This document shows positions 12,773-25,727 of a stretch of 64,000 bases of DNA, piece by piece. The notes beneath the pieces were generated by a model. That model ran no database searches and was not told where the DNA came from. It saw only the letters and a list, made by a program, of their open reading frames with translations. Numbering within the stretch: position 1 is the stretch's first letter; every line of letters begins with the position of its first letter. Source of the stretch: Cyclina sinensis (lineage: Eukaryota; Mollusca; Bivalvia; Venerida; Veneridae); assembly GCA_012932295.1 (NCBI GenBank), contig JAAONU010000014.1, forward strand, positions 15,751,039 to 15,815,038, written 5' to 3'. A program made the translations under genes and the position numbers.

Positions 12773-13261
12773 TTTGTGTATGTTGTCTGCAAAGTCCTAC
12801 CTTGTTTATATTGTCTGCACAGGCCGTCTGCAAAATATACTGTGTCCTTTTGACAGGTGCATTTTTCCCATGGATTATGATTTTCCATATAATATTAGGT
12901 GTGAATGTGCTAAATCAATTTCAGACAATATTTTGCTGTCTATTTAATACAAGCTATATGATAAACATACTTCTATCATGACCAGAGGCAGCCTGCACTG
13001 CAGATCACTGATAGGATTTGAATTAGCACGTATATTTTTCAAATCTTGTGACATCTTGATAACACATACTTTCCACGCTGGTTTTATAAACAAAGAACTA
13101 TGTCAAAAATGTCATAGATCTAGCAAAAGTAAAAATTAGTTAGAAATGATCGTTGTTTCGAGGAAAAACGCGGTTGTGTACTGGTTGTCCAAACGCCCCT
13201 GAAGAATTAAGTTATATCAGGTAATGAGCAGTGGAATCATCCTATTCAAACGACACCATTG

Positions 13262-13562
13262 GTTCTTATACAGTGGTCTAGTGGTTACGCGCTGGACTGG
13301 TAACCCAGAGTCACTAGATCGACCCCCCGCTCCTCCACAAACATTACTATTTGTATTTTAGGATGAGACGTTAAACCGTGGTCCCCTTTGTCAGTGCTGT
13401 ACACCGAGCATGCCAAAAGAATCAGGTGTGTTTCCGGAACGGGATACTTTCTGTATCTTGCACTTTCCCCGAAAACAAATTAACAAATCTCTGCAGGGGG
13501 CGTCGGTCATATACGCAACCTGTAGTACCGACGCTAAATAAACCCAAATATATAGATACACA
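13262..13562 (+). repeat. tRNA-derived SINE, second copy
   Basis: Same order of landmarks as the copy at 12.47 kb: cagtggtctagtggttacgc, gatcgacccc, aggatgagacgttaaac, ggaacgggatac, gggggcgtcggtcatata, then aaataaacccaaatatatag. It is complete but diverged. Confidence 0.85.
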
Positions 13563-13633
13563 CCCTCACCACATTGAAACGATACTTACACGCATAAGCG
13601 TTGGTTAAACGCCATCTTATCCGCAAGACAAGA

Positions 13634-13728
13634 AGTGTTTGTAAAGGAGCTGGGGGATCGAACTCGCATCCATAGACTTGCATGTCTTGACTGCATATAT
13701 AATCACTGCATGGACCACCGACCAGTAC
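13634..13728 (-). repeat. tRNA-like SINE head, fragment
   Basis: On the minus strand this has a B-box-like gttcgatccccc and an A-box-like region ending near 13725. It lacks the SINE body seen in the neighbours. Fragment, assignment moderate. Confidence 0.45.
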
Positions 13729-13894
13729 CAACCATACAAAAGTCCTAGACAGGGTTATTTAGGCAATTCATAACAGCTCCATTGTCTGTCTATTAATCTG
13801 ATTTCATTTGTCATCAGTACCGCTTCTCATGAAAGAGTGCCTATCCCAGAAGAGTTTAAAAGAGTTAATATACGGATCGAGTTGGAGAGTACAA

Positions 13895-14010
13895 ATACTA
13901 CTACTATTACAACTCCTAGTATTACTGCAACGACTTATAATGATGATAATAATCACAATCATAACAACAACAACAACACAAAAAATAATAATAAAAGCAG
14001 AAGAAAAAAA
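13895..14010. repeat. Trinucleotide-rich simple sequence
   Basis: Runs of act/aac/ata-type triplets, including (aac)n and (aat)n. They generate spurious Thr/Asn ORFs on the plus strand. No gene. Confidence 0.8.
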
Positions 14011-14057
14011 GGCATCCCTAACTCAGTGGATGGCACTGATACCCGCAAGGCCCTCAA

Positions 14058-14190
14058 TTAAGGCCCTGATACATGGGACCTCAGTTTAAAGTCTCATTCG
14101 AAAGACAAATAAGTATTGTTAGTGGTAGAGCGGGGTCGAAACTACAAGATTCGTGCGTTATCCATAGAGCACGAAACTACCTAAATTAAT
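14058..14190 (-). repeat. tRNA-derived SINE, truncated copy
   Basis: Reverse-complement copy holding only the head and first part of the body: gggacctcagtttaaagtct, tcattcgaaagacaaat, gagcggggtcgaaact. It abuts the next SINE in the same orientation. Confidence 0.65.
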
Positions 14191-14197
14191 TTGTGTC

Positions 14198-14478
14198 TCT
14201 ATTTGAGTTTATTTATCGTCGGTACCGGTAGCCCATATGACCGACTTCCTTTGCAGAGATTAGTTCTTTTAAGTTGTGGGGATAGTGCAAGATGCATCCT
14301 GTTCCAGAGACACCCCTGGTTCTTTTGCATGCTCAGTGTACAGGACTGATACATGGGACCTCGGTCTAACGTCTCATCCGAAAGACTATTAGTAATGTTA
14401 GTGAAGGAGCGGGGGATCGATCTCGGGACTCTGGGTTACCAGTCCAACCTGCTACCACTGGACCACTGATCCGCTCCC
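14198..14478 (-). repeat. tRNA-derived SINE, full-length reverse copy
   Basis: Read on the minus strand it starts gagcggatcagtggtccagt and runs through the complete SINE body to gtttatttatcgtcgg... at 14200. All landmarks of the 12.47-kb copy are present, so this is a full-length insertion in opposite orientation. Confidence 0.85.
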
Positions 14479-15164
14479 TATTAATTTGTGTCGTTGTTTG
14501 TATTATACTCTCAACTGTTACACGGGGTCACGGACCCCTGGGGCTGTTCGTGCCACTACGATACGAAGTCAGCTAATATGCTTGATCGTTATCAGACCAG
14601 CCATCAGTATGAATATAACCGCATGAATAAAGAGAAATAATATTGTGTAAAGTAGAAATGTCATCTCAAGATGGCATCGCAAATACCAGTTCTTGTCAAG
14701 ATGCATTAAGATAAAGAGATATACGCAAAATACACATCAGGACTTAACGAAAACACAACTTTAATTTTTATCAGCTGGGGCCATGCACATAGCGATGAGT
14801 TTGCATACAGAAGACGATAGAAGATCTCCACAGTAAGTGAGGAAATTTTATTTTACCTTCAGAATAATCTGAAGTGTGTGTGTGGTTTGCTTATGTCGGT
14901 GACGGAAACCTTACATAGAATATCATTGTGTAATCCTTTTTGGACTTCTTTTCGTTTTAACAGGATTTATGTCCCTTTTTTTTTAGATTTTACTATCAAA
15001 CATTTTAATTAATAAGTTACTGCATACATGTGTGAACGCGCTAAGCTTATTTTTATGAGGTTTAAGTCTCGATATGTTCTTGGAGTCGATCTAGTATGGA
15101 CTGTAGGTGAGCCGTTTTATAATGAAGACGTTACCGATTGCCCATCTATGAGTGGGGATTACAG

Positions 15165-15389
15165 ATACTACCGCTTACAAAACTGATTTACACTGATAGG
15201 TAAAGAACGAGACCTGTCGGTACACCTGTCAAAAATCAGTTATTGACAGGTATACCGGAGAAAACTGCCTCGCTGTGATTAGGTGATCAGTAAAGTTACA
15301 GTTTAAGCTACTGAAATAAACATCGTAACGTCACTTTTTACCGCTTTCCGAATACGTGAAACTCTAATCAGTTTTGCAAGCGGTAGTAT
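15165..15389. mobile_element. MITE with 25-bp terminal inverted repeats
   Basis: The left end atactaccgcttacaaaact (15165) is matched by the reverse complement of the right end, agttttgcaagcggtagtat (15389). Total length is 225 bp with no ORF. A TA dinucleotide flanks each end, consistent with a Tc1/mariner-type non-autonomous element. An internal smaller inverted repeat surrounds gacaggt. Confidence 0.8.
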
Positions 15390-18300
15390 ATGCACTAGGA
15401 CAGAACTTTCCAGTAGTAGTTGCCCGTTTCAAATGAGAAGAAACTTCAGCTCCTAAAGAATATTTTACCTGAACATATGTACTTCAGGTTTTAACTAGAT
15501 CCTTTCTTTTTTACGCATACTGACTGAATATGCAGCGGATCTTGTTTTAAATCCCAGTATCTCGGCCCTTCTGAAAAGGTGCAATTTTCACTATGAAGGG
15601 AGATTACTGCATGCGACTTTTAAAAATCGGTTACACATTTGATTACCTCCCTTCCTTCTCAAACATGCCAGGTAACCATGACAACATTATAAATAATACA
15701 TTAACCTGTAAAACACAAAAATCAACATAACTGATCGTTTAATTTTTATGTCTTATAAATATTTAGATGTTCACAGTATTAAAGGAATTGTAAAAGAACA
15801 ATAAAACGTAATTTTTTTATTTATTTTCTGATCGATTCTCGTGTTTACGGTGTCAACCCTGATCAATGATCCCTTACCTTACCGTCAATATGCCGGTGTG
15901 TTAAGCCTACCCAATACCAGCTTAAATACAATTATTCAATAGGGAATAATCTATCACTAGTTCAAACACGTTAAGTTTTTGAAATCTTTAGATCTAAAAT
16001 CTTTAATATTGTGTAATCGTTAACCTTTTTTTGCCTAACGGAATAGTACATATATATTTATACACGAATATCAGGATATTTGATAGAGCGCTGTCATTGA
16101 TTCTTATGGTACGCATTTCTTTAAGGAATATTTCTTTAAAAGACGAGTAAGCAATTGAATTATTTATTACATACGGATTAATAGGTAAGCACGACTTGTA
16201 AATATTTTGTTTATAGCATTTTCTTTTTAAAGTTTAACTTAATAATAGACTGCTACTGTGGGTTTAGAGATAACTTCTAGTAGGCCTATATTCAATTAAT
16301 TTATGTTTGGAAACTGAGACATACTATAATATAGTATAATTTTTTCTCCCTAAGTTTCTTTGTCGGATACTGTATTGTCTGGTGCAAATTCAGAAAACTT
16401 GAAATGGACTGTGGCTTAATGACTATGGCTTAGCGAATTTTAATCTGAAACAGTTCAAGTTTTTTGTGACATATAACCTTATACACAAGATCTGTATAAA
16501 AGGTCATTCAGTGAAATTATACATGTAATATAAACATATTGATTTCTAACTTCCGAGTAGACATTTATATATTTGATACTGGTTTGTGACTAATTGGTTG
16601 CAAATCAATAGTTATTTGTCAAGCTTGATCAAAAGCTACAACTTCTGTAATGTTATAACAGGTATGGTTGATTTTGTTCCGTTTATTGAAAATGAATCGT
16701 CGAACAAATACAATTTCTTTGACAAATATTGACCGTAATTTGACTTTTCAGTTAACAATAACAAAGTCCATAGAAAGGGACTTTTTATAGTTTTATTATC
16801 GATACCAGAATATCCAACTGAACACGTTTTATTACCATTCAAACGAAAAAGGAAAAATAATACAATGTTCTTAGCAGTTGGAGAAAATTATGTCATACGT
16901 CAAGGCGAAGTAAACAGTGGAGCAAAATATTGAGAAAAAGGAAAGCAAAGGATAGCATAAGTAAAAATGTACAAGTTCTTACATTCTTTGCTCATTCTAC
17001 ATAAATAATTAAATCAAAGTGATATCCACCGTTGTAGCACTAATTATGCACGGTGGATCTATGCCTACACTTCAGATTAAAAAAAACAAAAACAAAGAAA
17101 TAAAAAAAACCTGACATCTGCAAAATATCTATATGGGTTGGGAGGAAAAAAAAATATTGTTCAATGGCAATTTTATAGGCTCCAGATATATTCAGAGCTG
17201 CACAATTCAACATTTATTATACATATTTTTCCGGGGTAATATTGTCCCATAACCCAAAGAAGGAGGGCCCACATTTCCAGGCCTATTACTCAAGAACGTT
17301 AGTCTTCTGACACTATTATAGCTCAGTAATAATAATAAGCGCTTGACACGTGACTAATATGTCCGCATTGCAAGGTTTGGTTTCATATGTTCATAGTGTT
17401 CATATATGCCGCCATTAGTCAGGATAATCATCATTCATTTCAACATACCACGAGACAATTTGATTAAATAAAAGATCTACTTTATTGCAAAGTAGGTTTA
17501 TGTAACTAAAGTTTTCTATTTAATCTTCGAAAGACAAATATATCCGTGTATGAATACAATAGGCAGCCATATTGAATGTCAATAAAACAGTTTCAATGTT
17601 TGCGAGTTATTATCGAACCATTAAACGGAGTCAGTAACAACTAAAATAAGGAACGTACCATGTAAATAAAAGTTCTTTTTTTCGATTTGCAGATCTTTTA
17701 AATTTACCTACACTTAATTTATACACCTTTGATCGCCTTTGATGGTCGGCATTTTTGAAATTCTTTCCACCTTTTTATAGGAAGTTTTGGTTCTGTTGAA
17801 AGGGAATAGCGGTAATGAGGTAGAGCCATCTTGTCAGCTTCGCAGACCATATAAACCAACGAACTTTAGTCGACATATTTATTTCTCAAACCATTCTTTT
17901 TGCATTCTAGCTCTGTTTTCAATGTTCATTTAGCTGAATGTATTTTATGGGTTATTTGCCACTAAATGTTGTTGTTGTCATAACATTTGCATTCATGCGA
18001 TCCATCGGATAGTAGTTTGGTTGAATAAAAATACACAGCAAAAAGTGCCTAAAATGGCCCAAGTGTGAGTTAACCTAAATATTAAAGTTGAATGTGTAAT
18101 ATTTTCATTCTTTTTCTAGCAGACGAAATTATATAAGGAATGTTTTGTAGAGTACTTTTTGCTGACGTCTTGAACTGATCAAAATCAGTTAAGATCGCGT
18201 TTCTTGTATTAATTAAAATTATAAAAATCCTTCCACATTAAATGTTATCGTTCCTTTCATTTAAAAAAAAAACACACTCTTTTTATTATTTGAAATGTAT

Positions 18301-18490
18301 GAATAATCAAAAAAGAAAAACAGTGTATCATAGCAGTGGCGTTTGACTGGTCATACCATGGTAACTCATATTTACATCAGGTGGGCGGTTTATCAAACCA
18401 TCTTTCTCGTGAAGACCCCCATCAACCATGCAATGCACTGTCTGATATGAATGTAACTAGGTTACTAGATTTTTTTTCTTTCAATTTGCA
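15390..18490. other. Upstream region of the NIPA gene, no coding gene seen
   Basis: About 3 kb of AT-rich sequence with no conserved ORF. It presumably contains the NIPA promoter and at least one 5' untranslated exon, because a polypyrimidine tract and cag acceptor end at 18491, just upstream of the first coding exon. The upstream donor could not be identified. A small hairpin (atccaccg ... cggtggat) lies at about 17025-17060. Confidence 0.5.
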
Positions 18491-18522
18491 GACTGAAGAT
18501 GATCGCTTAGATAAAACCAGAA

Positions 18523-21500
18523 ATGTCAAGTACATTTTCTACACCAAACTCCAGTACATTGAGTACTATCTCCACGACCCTAACAACAGAACCCTATACG
18601 GAATCCCCAGAACAACAAGAACGAAACTTCTGGATTGGACTCGGTCTTGCAGTTAGCTCAAGTTTCTTCATTGGGACAAGCTTTATCCTCCAAAAGCTTG
18701 GATTACGTGCCGTGGCTAAGAAAGATGGCGGGGTTAGAGCGAGTGAGTATTTTATGGTTCAACTAATAACGTGATGGTAAAGAATAGACAGGTTTTAAAT
18801 TGAGAAATATACTGTATTCAGCTGTTCTTTGATTTTTTTTGTTGAAAAAAAAAGACTCAAAACCTAATTCATGAATTCGAATTTTGACAGTTATTTCGAA
18901 ACTTATCAAGAACTAAAGCCTATTCTACGACATTTCTCGAATTGCATATCCCTTAAACAACAACAAGTGATTAATCAATGTACAGCAATATATGGTAGAT
19001 CTATATTTCTATCATCGTCGTTCTCCTCCTCCTCACCATTATGATCATCATGATCATCACCGCCATCATCATCAACAACACCATCATCACCACCACCACC
19101 ATCATCAGTAATGAAAACATGATAAAGAATGACAACACCACCGTCATCAAAATCATCATCAACAACACTAATACCATTATCATCATCAGCAGCAACACTA
19201 ATACCATTATCATCAGCAGCAGCAACACTAATACCATTATCATTATCATCAACAACACTAATACCATTACCATTATCATCATCATCAACAACACTAATAC
19301 CATTATCATCATCATCAACAACACTAATACCATTACCATTATTATGTCTCCCCCCAAAAATGGGGGAGACATATTGTTTTTCCCCCAGTTGTCCGTCCGT
19401 CCGTCCGTCTGTCCGTCACAAAATCGTGTCCGCTCTGTATCTTCCAAAGCCCTTGAAGGATTTTTGTGAAACTTGGGTCAGATGTTCACTTCATCAAGGC
19501 GACGCGCAGAACCCACTTTGCGGTTGTGGTGTCTCAAGGTCAAGGTCACACTTAGAGGTTAAATGTCAAATGCCACAAAATCTTGTCCGCTCTGTATCTT
19601 CAAAAGCCCTTGGAGGATTTTTATGAAACTTGGGTCAGATGTTCACCTCATCAAGGCGACATGCAGAACCCACTTTTCGGGTGTGGTGTCTCAAGGTCAA
19701 GGCCACACTTGGAGGTTAAATGTCAAATGATACAAAATCATGTCCGCTCTGTATCTTCAAAAGCCCTTGAAGGATTTTTATGAAACTTGGGTCAGATGTT
19801 CACCTCATCGGAGGAGACATATTGTTTTTCCCCGGTTGTCTGCCGTCCGTCCGTCTGTCCGTCACAAAATCGTGTCTGCTCTGTATCTACCAAAGCCCTT
19901 GAAGGATTTTTATGAAACTTGGGTCAGATGCTCACCTCATCAAGGCGAGATGCAGAACCCACTTTGCGGGTGTGGTGTCTCAAGGTCAAGGTCACACTTG
20001 GAGGTTAAATGTCAAATGCCACAAAATCATGTCCGCTCTGTATCTTCAAAAGCCCTTGAAGGATTTTTATGAAACTTGGGTCAGATGTTCACCTCATCAA
20101 GGCGACATGCAGAACCCACATTGCGGGTGTGGTGTCTCAAGGTCAAGGTCACACTTGGAGGTTAAATGTCAAATTTCACAAATGTCTGATTCAATACTGC
20201 CTGCAGCAACTGGCTGGGGGGAGACATATGTTTTTGTTCAATCAAAAACCATTTCTAGTCATCATCATCAACAACACTAATACCATTACCATTATCATCA
20301 TCATCAACAACACTAATACCATTATCATTATCATCAACAACACAAATACCATTATCATTATCATCATCATCAACAACACTGATACCATTATCATTATCAT
20401 CAACAACACTAATACCATTATCATCATCATCAACAACACTGATACCATTATCATCATCATCAACAACACTGATACCATTATCATCATCATCAACAACACT
20501 GATACCATTACCATTATCATCAACAACACAAATACCATTACCATTATCATCATCATCAACAACACTGATACCATTATCATTATCATCAACAACACAAATA
20601 CCATTACCATTATCATCATCATCAACAACACTGATACCATTATCATTATCATCAACAACACTAATACCATTATCATCATCATCAACAACACTGATACCAT
20701 TATCATCATCATCAACAACACTAACACCATTACCATTATCATCATCATCAACAACACTAATACCATTATCATCATCATCAACAACACTAATACCATTACC
20801 ATTATCATCATCATCAACAACACTAATACCATTACCATTATCATCATCATCAACAACACTAATACCATTATCATCATCATCAGCAACACTAATACCATTA
20901 TCATCATCATCAACAACACTAATACCATTATCATCATCAACAACAACACTAATACCATTATCACCATCAACAACAACACAGATACCATTATCATCATCAT
21001 CAACAACACTAATACCATTATCATCATCATCAACAACACTTATACCATTATCACCATCAACAACAACACAGATACCATTATCATCATCAACAACAACACT
21101 AATACCATTATCATCATCATCAACAACACTGATACCATTATCATCATCATCAACAACAACAACAACACTGATACCATTATCATCATCATCAACAACACTA
21201 ATACCATTATCATCATCATCAACAACACTGATACCATTATCATAATCAACAACACTAATACCATTATCATCATCATCAACAACACTAATAACATTATCAT
21301 CATCAACAACAACACTGATACCATTATCATCATCAACAACAACACTGATACCATTATCATCATCATCATCATCAACAACACTGATACCATTATCATCATC
21401 ATCAACAACACTAATACCATTATCATCATCATCGACAACACTAATACCATTATCATCATCATCAACAACACTAATACCATTATCATTATCATCAACAACA

Positions 21501-23644
21501 CTAATACCATTATCATCATCAGCAGCAACAACAACACTGTCATCATCAACAACAACAACAAATTTAATAGGAACATCATTAAGCAAGACAACCAATATCA
21601 AAAGACGAGTTTGCATGGTACAAGATAAGGGAATTCGATAGGAATATACAAGTACTTGCAAAACAGATAAAACATTTTTATAGTTATGATGATTCTGAAT
21701 TGTGTGTCTTTCAGGCGAGGGCGGACACAAATATTTGCTGCAGTGGAAATGGTGGTTAGGAATGCTTCTGAGTGAGTTTATTTTCAATACTCAACATCTG
21801 TACAACCATTGACCAGTTCGTACTTTAATATGAGACCGCCTGTATTTGAAATCAACACAGATTTATTATCATCCATCCAAGAATATTTTGTAGCTTCGTT
21901 ATTTATTGTAAAATCAAAATTGATTTCTGTTATTTTCTGGAAGCATGAAAAAAAAGTCAAACAATTAGGCAAAACGGTGACATTTCAAAACAATCCTTTC
22001 TTTAAATTTCAGTGATCAGCACGAATCATTTAATCATATTAGCCATAATTAAATAAATTTCAGTGGCACTCGGAGAAGGATGCAATTTTGCAGCATTCAT
22101 TTTCGCCCCAGCAACACTTATTACCCCTCTTGGAGCCCTCAGTGTGATATTCAGGTAAGGGATGGTCTCGTTTAGCACGCTTTTAGAGCTATGTACCCTA
22201 TCATCAAGTCAGAGCGTACAAGGCACTCCTTTATTCGAATACTAATCTGATATATATATATTTTCTAAGAGGCTTACATTCAGTTGTAAACAACAAGCGA
22301 TTTTTTGCCCCTCTATTGCTCTAAATAATACCAAATCCGTTTACCGAACACCTGGTCTATACTTTAGAAACACATGTAAGGTATATCCAGTGATAAGCAG
22401 CCAAGTTGAAACATGAATTTGTTTCCTTTGCAGCGCTGTTTTGGCATCGTATTTTCTTGATGAAGGACTCAATCTGCTTGGCAAGTTAGGCTGTGTGTTG
22501 TGTGTACTTGGTTCAACAATAATTGTGATACATTCACCAAGATATGCAGAGGTTCAGAACATGGAAAGTCTACTTGAGAAAATCAGGGAACCGGGTAAAG
22601 CTTTTTTGTCTGTTTGTGTGGGATAAGAAGTAGAAATTATGCTTACAAAAGGCACCACAAAGATAAAGAAAAGAGGTATTCACCTAAAGCCATGCATTTT
22701 CAGATGCATTTAAATATCATAAATATCTTCAAATGTAAAATGCCAAACTTGTAAACTAAAACAATGTAGATTAAAGATACTAACCAAGTTAAAACAAGTA
22801 AGCTGTAGATATGTGGATGTGCTAAGATATACCTTTTCGAAATAAGGTTTGTTTGTATATTTCAGCAATACTAGCACTTGTTGGAGTGTTTATAGTAGCG
22901 GCTGCTTTGGCAATTATATTTTTGGCTCCAAAATACGGCAGCTCAAACGTTGTGGTTTACGTGTTCATTTGCTCCACGCTAGGGGCACTAACTGTGACGG
23001 GATGCAAAGGTTTTGGCGTGGCTTTGAAGGAGACATTTTCTGGACGAAATGAATTCACTAACTGGTTAACTTACGTCATGCTGGGCGTGGCAGCTGTAAA
23101 TATTGTTTTTCAAATAAATTTTCTAAATAAAGCACTGGACACTTTCAACACTGCGGTTGTGACGCCAACTTATTACGTCATGTTTACGTCATGTGTGACC
23201 ATTGTGTCATTAGTACTATATCAAGAGTTTGCGCAGCTAACCGTTAGAGATATTATTGGAGACGCAGGCGGATTCCTTGTTATTGTATGTGGAATATTCA
23301 TGCTCAATGCTTTTAAAGACATGGATATATCATTAAAAAATTTACCGTCACCGAAAAAGACAGGCGGTATAACTATTGATATACCTGACGGATTGCGCAT
23401 GTCTGCCGTTGCGAGGGATACAAATTGCGTTCTAAACGTGGACGAAAATGACAGTGAATGTGACTCGGAACCTTGCGCAGACACAGCACCATTGCTAGAC
23501 AAAGGTTATGTAAACCCAGCGTTTGAAGACAGCCGGATGGATTTGCATGGTGAACTTTTGGAATTAAGTAAAATAAATGGCCACGTGAAACAGCTTTCTT
23601 TAACAGAAATAAAATATACAGACAACGAAGTCACGCACTTTTAA
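18523..23644 (+). CDS. NIPA: NIPA-family magnesium transporter (5 coding exons)
   Basis: Multi-pass membrane protein of the NIPA / NIPA-like (DUF803) family, which moves Mg2+ and other divalent cations across plasma and endosomal membranes (family knowledge). The exons are 18523-18742, 21715-21771, 22064-22154, 22434-22594 and 22866-23644. All are GT/AG with matching phases and give 435 aa. Residues 1-32 are Ser/Thr-rich with a possible N-glycosylation site at N9. Hydrophobic segments follow from W37. Diagnostic blocks are [14 protein letters not shown] (48-61), [60 protein letters not shown] and [16 protein letters not shown] polar cytoplasmic tail of roughly 90 residues closes the protein. 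The start is the first Met after the 5' UTR acceptor; an earlier ATG at 18499 stops after two codons. Which vertebrate paralogue it matches best (NIPA2 or a NIPAL) is not decided. Confidence 0.93.
19035..19342. repeat. 30-bp minisatellite, left block, in NIPA intron 1
   Basis: Units of roughly 30 bp read as (atc)n-aacaacactaatacc-att. It is the left remnant of an array interrupted by the insertion at 19343. Long ORFs of Asn/Thr/Ile or Val/Asp/Leu/Met repeats in this region are artefacts of the triplet-periodic unit. Confidence 0.9.
19343..20228. mobile_element. Element with inverted termini and 157-bp internal tandem repeats, inserted into the minisatellite
   Basis: Ends are tatgtctcccccc (19343) and ggggggagacata (20228), perfect inverted copies. 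Inside are a tccg microsatellite and tandem units starting cgctctgtatctt at 19431, 19588 and 19745 (period exactly 157 bp). A second, slightly damaged head at about 19805 is followed by two more units, so it looks like a head-to-tail dimer. Reading frames are open but repetitive, and no protein is encoded. It is a non-autonomous mobile element; the architecture recalls tandem-repeat-bearing elements known from bivalves. Confidence 0.75.
20262..21562. repeat. 30-bp minisatellite, right block, in NIPA intron 1
   Basis: About 43 units of a 30-bp repeat (aacaacactaatacc-attatcatcatcatc) with variants: an added ccattatc or atcatt, and ctaat/ctgat alternation. The period is a multiple of three, so ORFs over 500 codons exist on both strands; they are not genes. 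It ends about 150 bp before exon 2. Confidence 0.92.
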
Positions 23645-23964
23645 GAGATTTTGCAAGGTTTTATATAGCCTGCAAATAATTTATTTACTTATATTTTTAT
23701 TTGATAATTTATTTATTACTTGATTATCATTGTATTTTTGTAAATGACTTAGGGTAAAAGATCACAATGGAACAGTACATTTTAGTATTTGGTTTGTTCC
23801 ATTTATTTTTTTAGAGATTAAACACACACATAATTATATAAGCGAAATATTTATATTTGTACTAGGTTTACTTCAGTGTACAGTTAGCCTGGGCTATGTT
23901 ATTTCGACAAGTATTGAGAGGGGCACATCATTTTGTTGAGAACAAGATATATGTTTATAACTCG

Positions 23965-24160
23965 TGATACCTGTCTCAGTGGTCGAGTAATTAAAGTCTG
24001 TGACTTTTAATTACAACCTCTCACTGGTTAGCGCCTCGATACTGACCATACCATTTATGTGAGAAAGTTCCAGTTTCTTACGAAGAATTGAAGTCCCAAG
24101 CGCATCCGATATGTGTTTGACTGTAAGATGGCGCTGAGCTAAATTAAACAAATCAGTAAA
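23965..24160 (+). repeat. tRNA-derived SINE, second family (unit A copy)
   Basis: The head ctgtctcagtggtcgagtaa is A-box-like and tggttagcgcctcgata is B-box-like. The body is agtttcttacgaagaattga and the end ctaaattaaac. The paralogous insertion occurs at 32753-32975 in unit B, so it predates the duplication. Confidence 0.7.
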
Positions 24161-24924
24161 TATTATAATTATAAATACAAGTTTGAATGTTGTGTCATGT
24201 CCTGGGATCTTAAAACGATATTTTTTGTATTTTATTTATGTTTCAATATATAAACTAATTGTAAAAATATTTTGTCAGTTTCTGTTTCTAATTTATTTTT
24301 TATGAACTCTAACTGAACAGGCGGAAATAAACAGAAGAAAAATAAAGACTTAGAGACTAAGTTTCAGTTTAGACGACAAAATCATGTAATACATCCAGTC
24401 TTGTTGTGTAACATACATAAAGATATCACCTGACATCAGCAGGTATAGAAACAATTAAGAAAGCATATGTTTAATTAGTTAAAAGAAAGAGTCTATATTA
24501 TGAATGATCTTTGCAAAGGGATGATGTCGTCTCATCTTTGCATAGGGATGATGTCGTATCACAGAGATGTTCTCGCTGTGACTGGCTTTCAGATTTCATG
24601 GGTTACAAATTGATAGAATCTTGATGGAAAGTGCAAACTCTATAACACTCTCATATTAATAGATTCAGAGCTACACCTAATATAATACATGTACTTCTAA
24701 AATAAAGCAAACCCACTACCCAAGAGTTTTGAAAACAATTCATACTACCTTCAATCCTGTTCTTTCGAACAAAAATATATTATATTTACAAATGAATCTG
24801 AAAATTATTCGCTGAATAAACGTATTTCCTCTATCCAGATTAGACTATTTTCTATACAAAAGTGTTTTCTAAAACATGGCGTTTCACTTTTTTTCAAATC
24901 ACATAATAAATAACTGTAACTCAG

Positions 24925-25115
24925 GCAAATGAAAAAAGAGGGGATTATAAAACAGGAATTTGAAAAGAGAGGGGTTTGTAGTTCAGGAATATGGAAAGAA
25001 AGGCGCTTGTAATTTAGAAATATGTAAAGAGAGGGGCTTTTAATTCAGAAATTTGAAACCGAAAGGGCTTGTAATTCAGTACTGTGAAAAGAGAGGGGGC
25101 TTGTCATTCAGAGCA
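24925..25115. repeat. Imperfect minisatellite, period about 36 bp
   Basis: Five to six units like gaaaagagaggggcttgta-attcagaaatat. A related but shorter version lies at about 33975-34065 in unit B, at the same place relative to the HSPA12 gene. Confidence 0.7.
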
Positions 25116-25727
25116 ATACAAGACTAATTTCTTAACTATTTCCATGTTTTCAATTTAAAATTGTAAGAATACTTCAACATGTATATTTGACGCGTATTCT
25201 TTAATCAGGTTCTGTTTTTTATTCAATACATTATTTTCATCACAAACACATATTTACTTTCTGCAAAACCATCCGTGCAGTCTGATCATAGTCTGCACTA
25301 TTCGCCAGTCAGTAAATTTTCATAATGCACCCCATTAACAGTTAATGGATCTGTCTTAAAAGAAAGCTGAACAGTCCATTTTAGATATTTAGCTAAGTAA
25401 GGCTTAGAAACACGATAAACAGCAAAACGTCGTTGGAACTAAACAAAAGTTGATTAAAGTCCCGATAAACATAACTGTGAAGTCCAGTGTCTATTTTCGT
25501 ACAGGCTCAAATGCTACATAAGACTATTACAACATCTTTGATTCATAATTTTCTAAGTTAGAAGTCAAAAATGTTTTCATAACCATAGCTCACATCATCT
25601 TTTTTTTCTGTCCGTGATTTGACATCAAAGTTTTCTCACTAAAATGAATGTTATTAGATCGACAATGTTCTTCTAAAATTGTTTTCTAGAGGTAAAGTTC
25701 CACTGTGACACAAAAAATTACACAGCC

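Larger units (their letters stand above)
23645..25727. other. NIPA 3' flank and HSPA12 A 3' flank
   Basis: Between the convergent NIPA and HSPA12 A genes. It contains the NIPA 3' UTR, a SINE and a short minisatellite, listed separately. A paired aataaa cluster at 24325-24345 could serve NIPA. On the minus strand, tttatt at about 25216 could be an HSPA12 A poly(A) signal. Neither is proven. Confidence 0.45.

Noticed and set aside
12470..14478. tRNA genes
   Set aside because: Only A- and B-box-like heads are present. No acceptor stem or cloverleaf forms, and each head is followed by a shared SINE body.
18336..18656. Plus-strand ORF of 106 codons overlapping NIPA exon 1
   Set aside because: It runs through a polypyrimidine tract and splice acceptor in another frame and has no recognisable domain.
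20069..21787. ORFs over 500 codons on both strands with Asn-Thr-Ile or Val-Asp repeats
   Set aside because: They follow the 30-bp minisatellite, whose period is a multiple of three. They have no non-repetitive domain and lie inside NIPA intron 1.
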